5,857 nucleotides of DNA from positions 1-5,857 of the forward strand of contig JADCBH010000158.1 in assembly GCA_020253595.1 (NCBI GenBank), given 5' to 3'. The stretch is from Brevundimonas sp. (lineage in GTDB: Bacteria > Pseudomonadota > Alphaproteobacteria > Caulobacterales > Caulobacteraceae). Positions 5,279 to 5,857 of the stretch are shown in pieces; within the stretch, counting starts at the first letter, position 1, and every line of letters starts with the position of its first letter. The notes beneath the pieces were generated by a model. That model was not told where the DNA came from and made no database searches. It worked only from the letters and a program-made list of their open reading frames with translations. A program made the position numbers and the translations under genes.

Positions 5279-5857
5279 ATGCCAACCATCGTTTTCGCAA
5301 ACCCCAAAGGCGGGGCAGGGAAGTCCACCTCAACAGTCATTCTGGCGACACAGATCGCGAGGGCAGGGGGCAGCGTCACCATTCTCGACGCCGACCGCAA
5401 CAAGCCCATCGTCTACTGGAGCCAGCTCAAAGAGATACCGTCCAAGATCACCATTCAGCATGCGTCTTCCGAAGCCACGATCCTTGATGAGATCGACGCA
5501 GCCGCCAGGAAGACCGCCTTCGTGCTCGTAGACCTTGAAGGCACCGCTTCCATGATGGTGGGCTTAGCCATCAGTCAGGCCGACCTCGTAATCATCCCGG
5601 TCCAGGGCTCGATGCTGGACGCCAAACAAGGCGTCAACGCAGTGGGGCTCATCAAACAGCACGCAAGGGCGGCGCGGCGGGACATCCCTTACCGCATTTT
5701 GTGGACAAGGACCAACCCCGCCATCAAATCACGAGAGTTCCGCGCCATCGAGCGGGAGATGGCTGACAACAATATTCCGTGCCTGAAGACTCAGCTTCAT
5801 GACCGGGCCGCTTTCAAATCTCTTTTTTCTTACGGCGGCGTTCTCGAAAACCTCGAC
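5279..5857 (+). CDS. parA: ParA/VirC1-like partition ATPase, 3' end outside the window
   Basis: The first 193 codons of a small ParA-family (deviant Walker) ATPase are present with no stop before the window ends. ATG 5279 is preceded by GGGAG (5268-5272) at 6 bases. Residues 10-17 are KGGAGKST, the deviant Walker A motif with its signature lysine at 10; ILDADRNKP at 35-43 is the Walker A' motif; FVLVDLEG at 81-88 is Walker B. The later LHDRAAFKSLFSYGGVLENL resembles the C-terminal region of small ParA and VirC1 proteins, which are a little over 200 residues, so perhaps 20-35 residues are missing. Such proteins use ATP-dependent DNA binding to segregate plasmids or, in VirC1, to help T-DNA transfer. 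There is no long N-terminal DNA-binding domain, as in type Ib systems. A ParB/ParG partner, if any, would lie beyond the window. The upstream repeats suggest autoregulation. Confidence 0.9.
   Translation, partial: MPTIVFANPKGGAGKSTSTVILATQIARAGGSVTILDADRNKPIVYWSQLKEIPSKITIQHASSEATILDEIDAAARKTAFVLVDLEGTASMMVGLAISQADLVIIPVQGSMLDAKQGVNAVGLIKQHARAARRDIPYRILWTRTNPAIKSREFRAIEREMADNNIPCLKTQLHDRAAFKSLFSYGGVLENLD

Noticed and set aside
5203..5409. Minus-strand open frame across the parA start
   Set aside because: It overlaps the Walker A coding region of parA and the repeat array, and has no ribosome binding site or recognisable content.

Overview
The window is GC-rich bacterial DNA and reads as a mosaic of three blocks. 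The left block (1-828) holds the 3' end of a secreted subtilisin-like (S8) serine protease with a C-terminal run of WGD repeats, followed by a GC-rich hairpin and about 260 bases without a convincing gene. From memory, such WGD-repeat tails are typical of Acidobacteriota S8 proteases, so an acidobacterial host is my best guess. This is inference from one partial gene.

The middle block (829-4567, 3739 bp) is a complete Tn3-family transposon bounded by perfect 39-bp inverted repeats. It carries only a serine resolvase gene (tnpR, minus strand) and a transposase gene (tnpA, plus strand). They diverge from a short region with resolvase-type half-sites (res). There is no passenger gene: both genes run outward and their stop codons lie inside the terminal repeats. 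tnpA is broken by an apparent one-base deletion near 2900, which separates the N-terminal part from the DDE catalytic part. The resolvase looks intact.

The right block (4568-5857) looks plasmid- or ICE-derived. It has the 3' remnant of an unidentified charged, helical protein that changes reading frame near its end. Next comes a roughly 100-bp array of four AGCATGC-centred repeats with a 9-bp dyad. Last is the first 193 codons of a small ParA/VirC1-like partition ATPase, which runs off the window. The repeat array overlaps the presumed parA promoter and is a candidate operator or partition site.

The transposon has no 5-bp target duplication (ATATG on the left, GGAAA on the right) and separates chromosome-like DNA from plasmid-like DNA. 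This fits a replicon-fusion or rearrangement junction better than a simple insertion.
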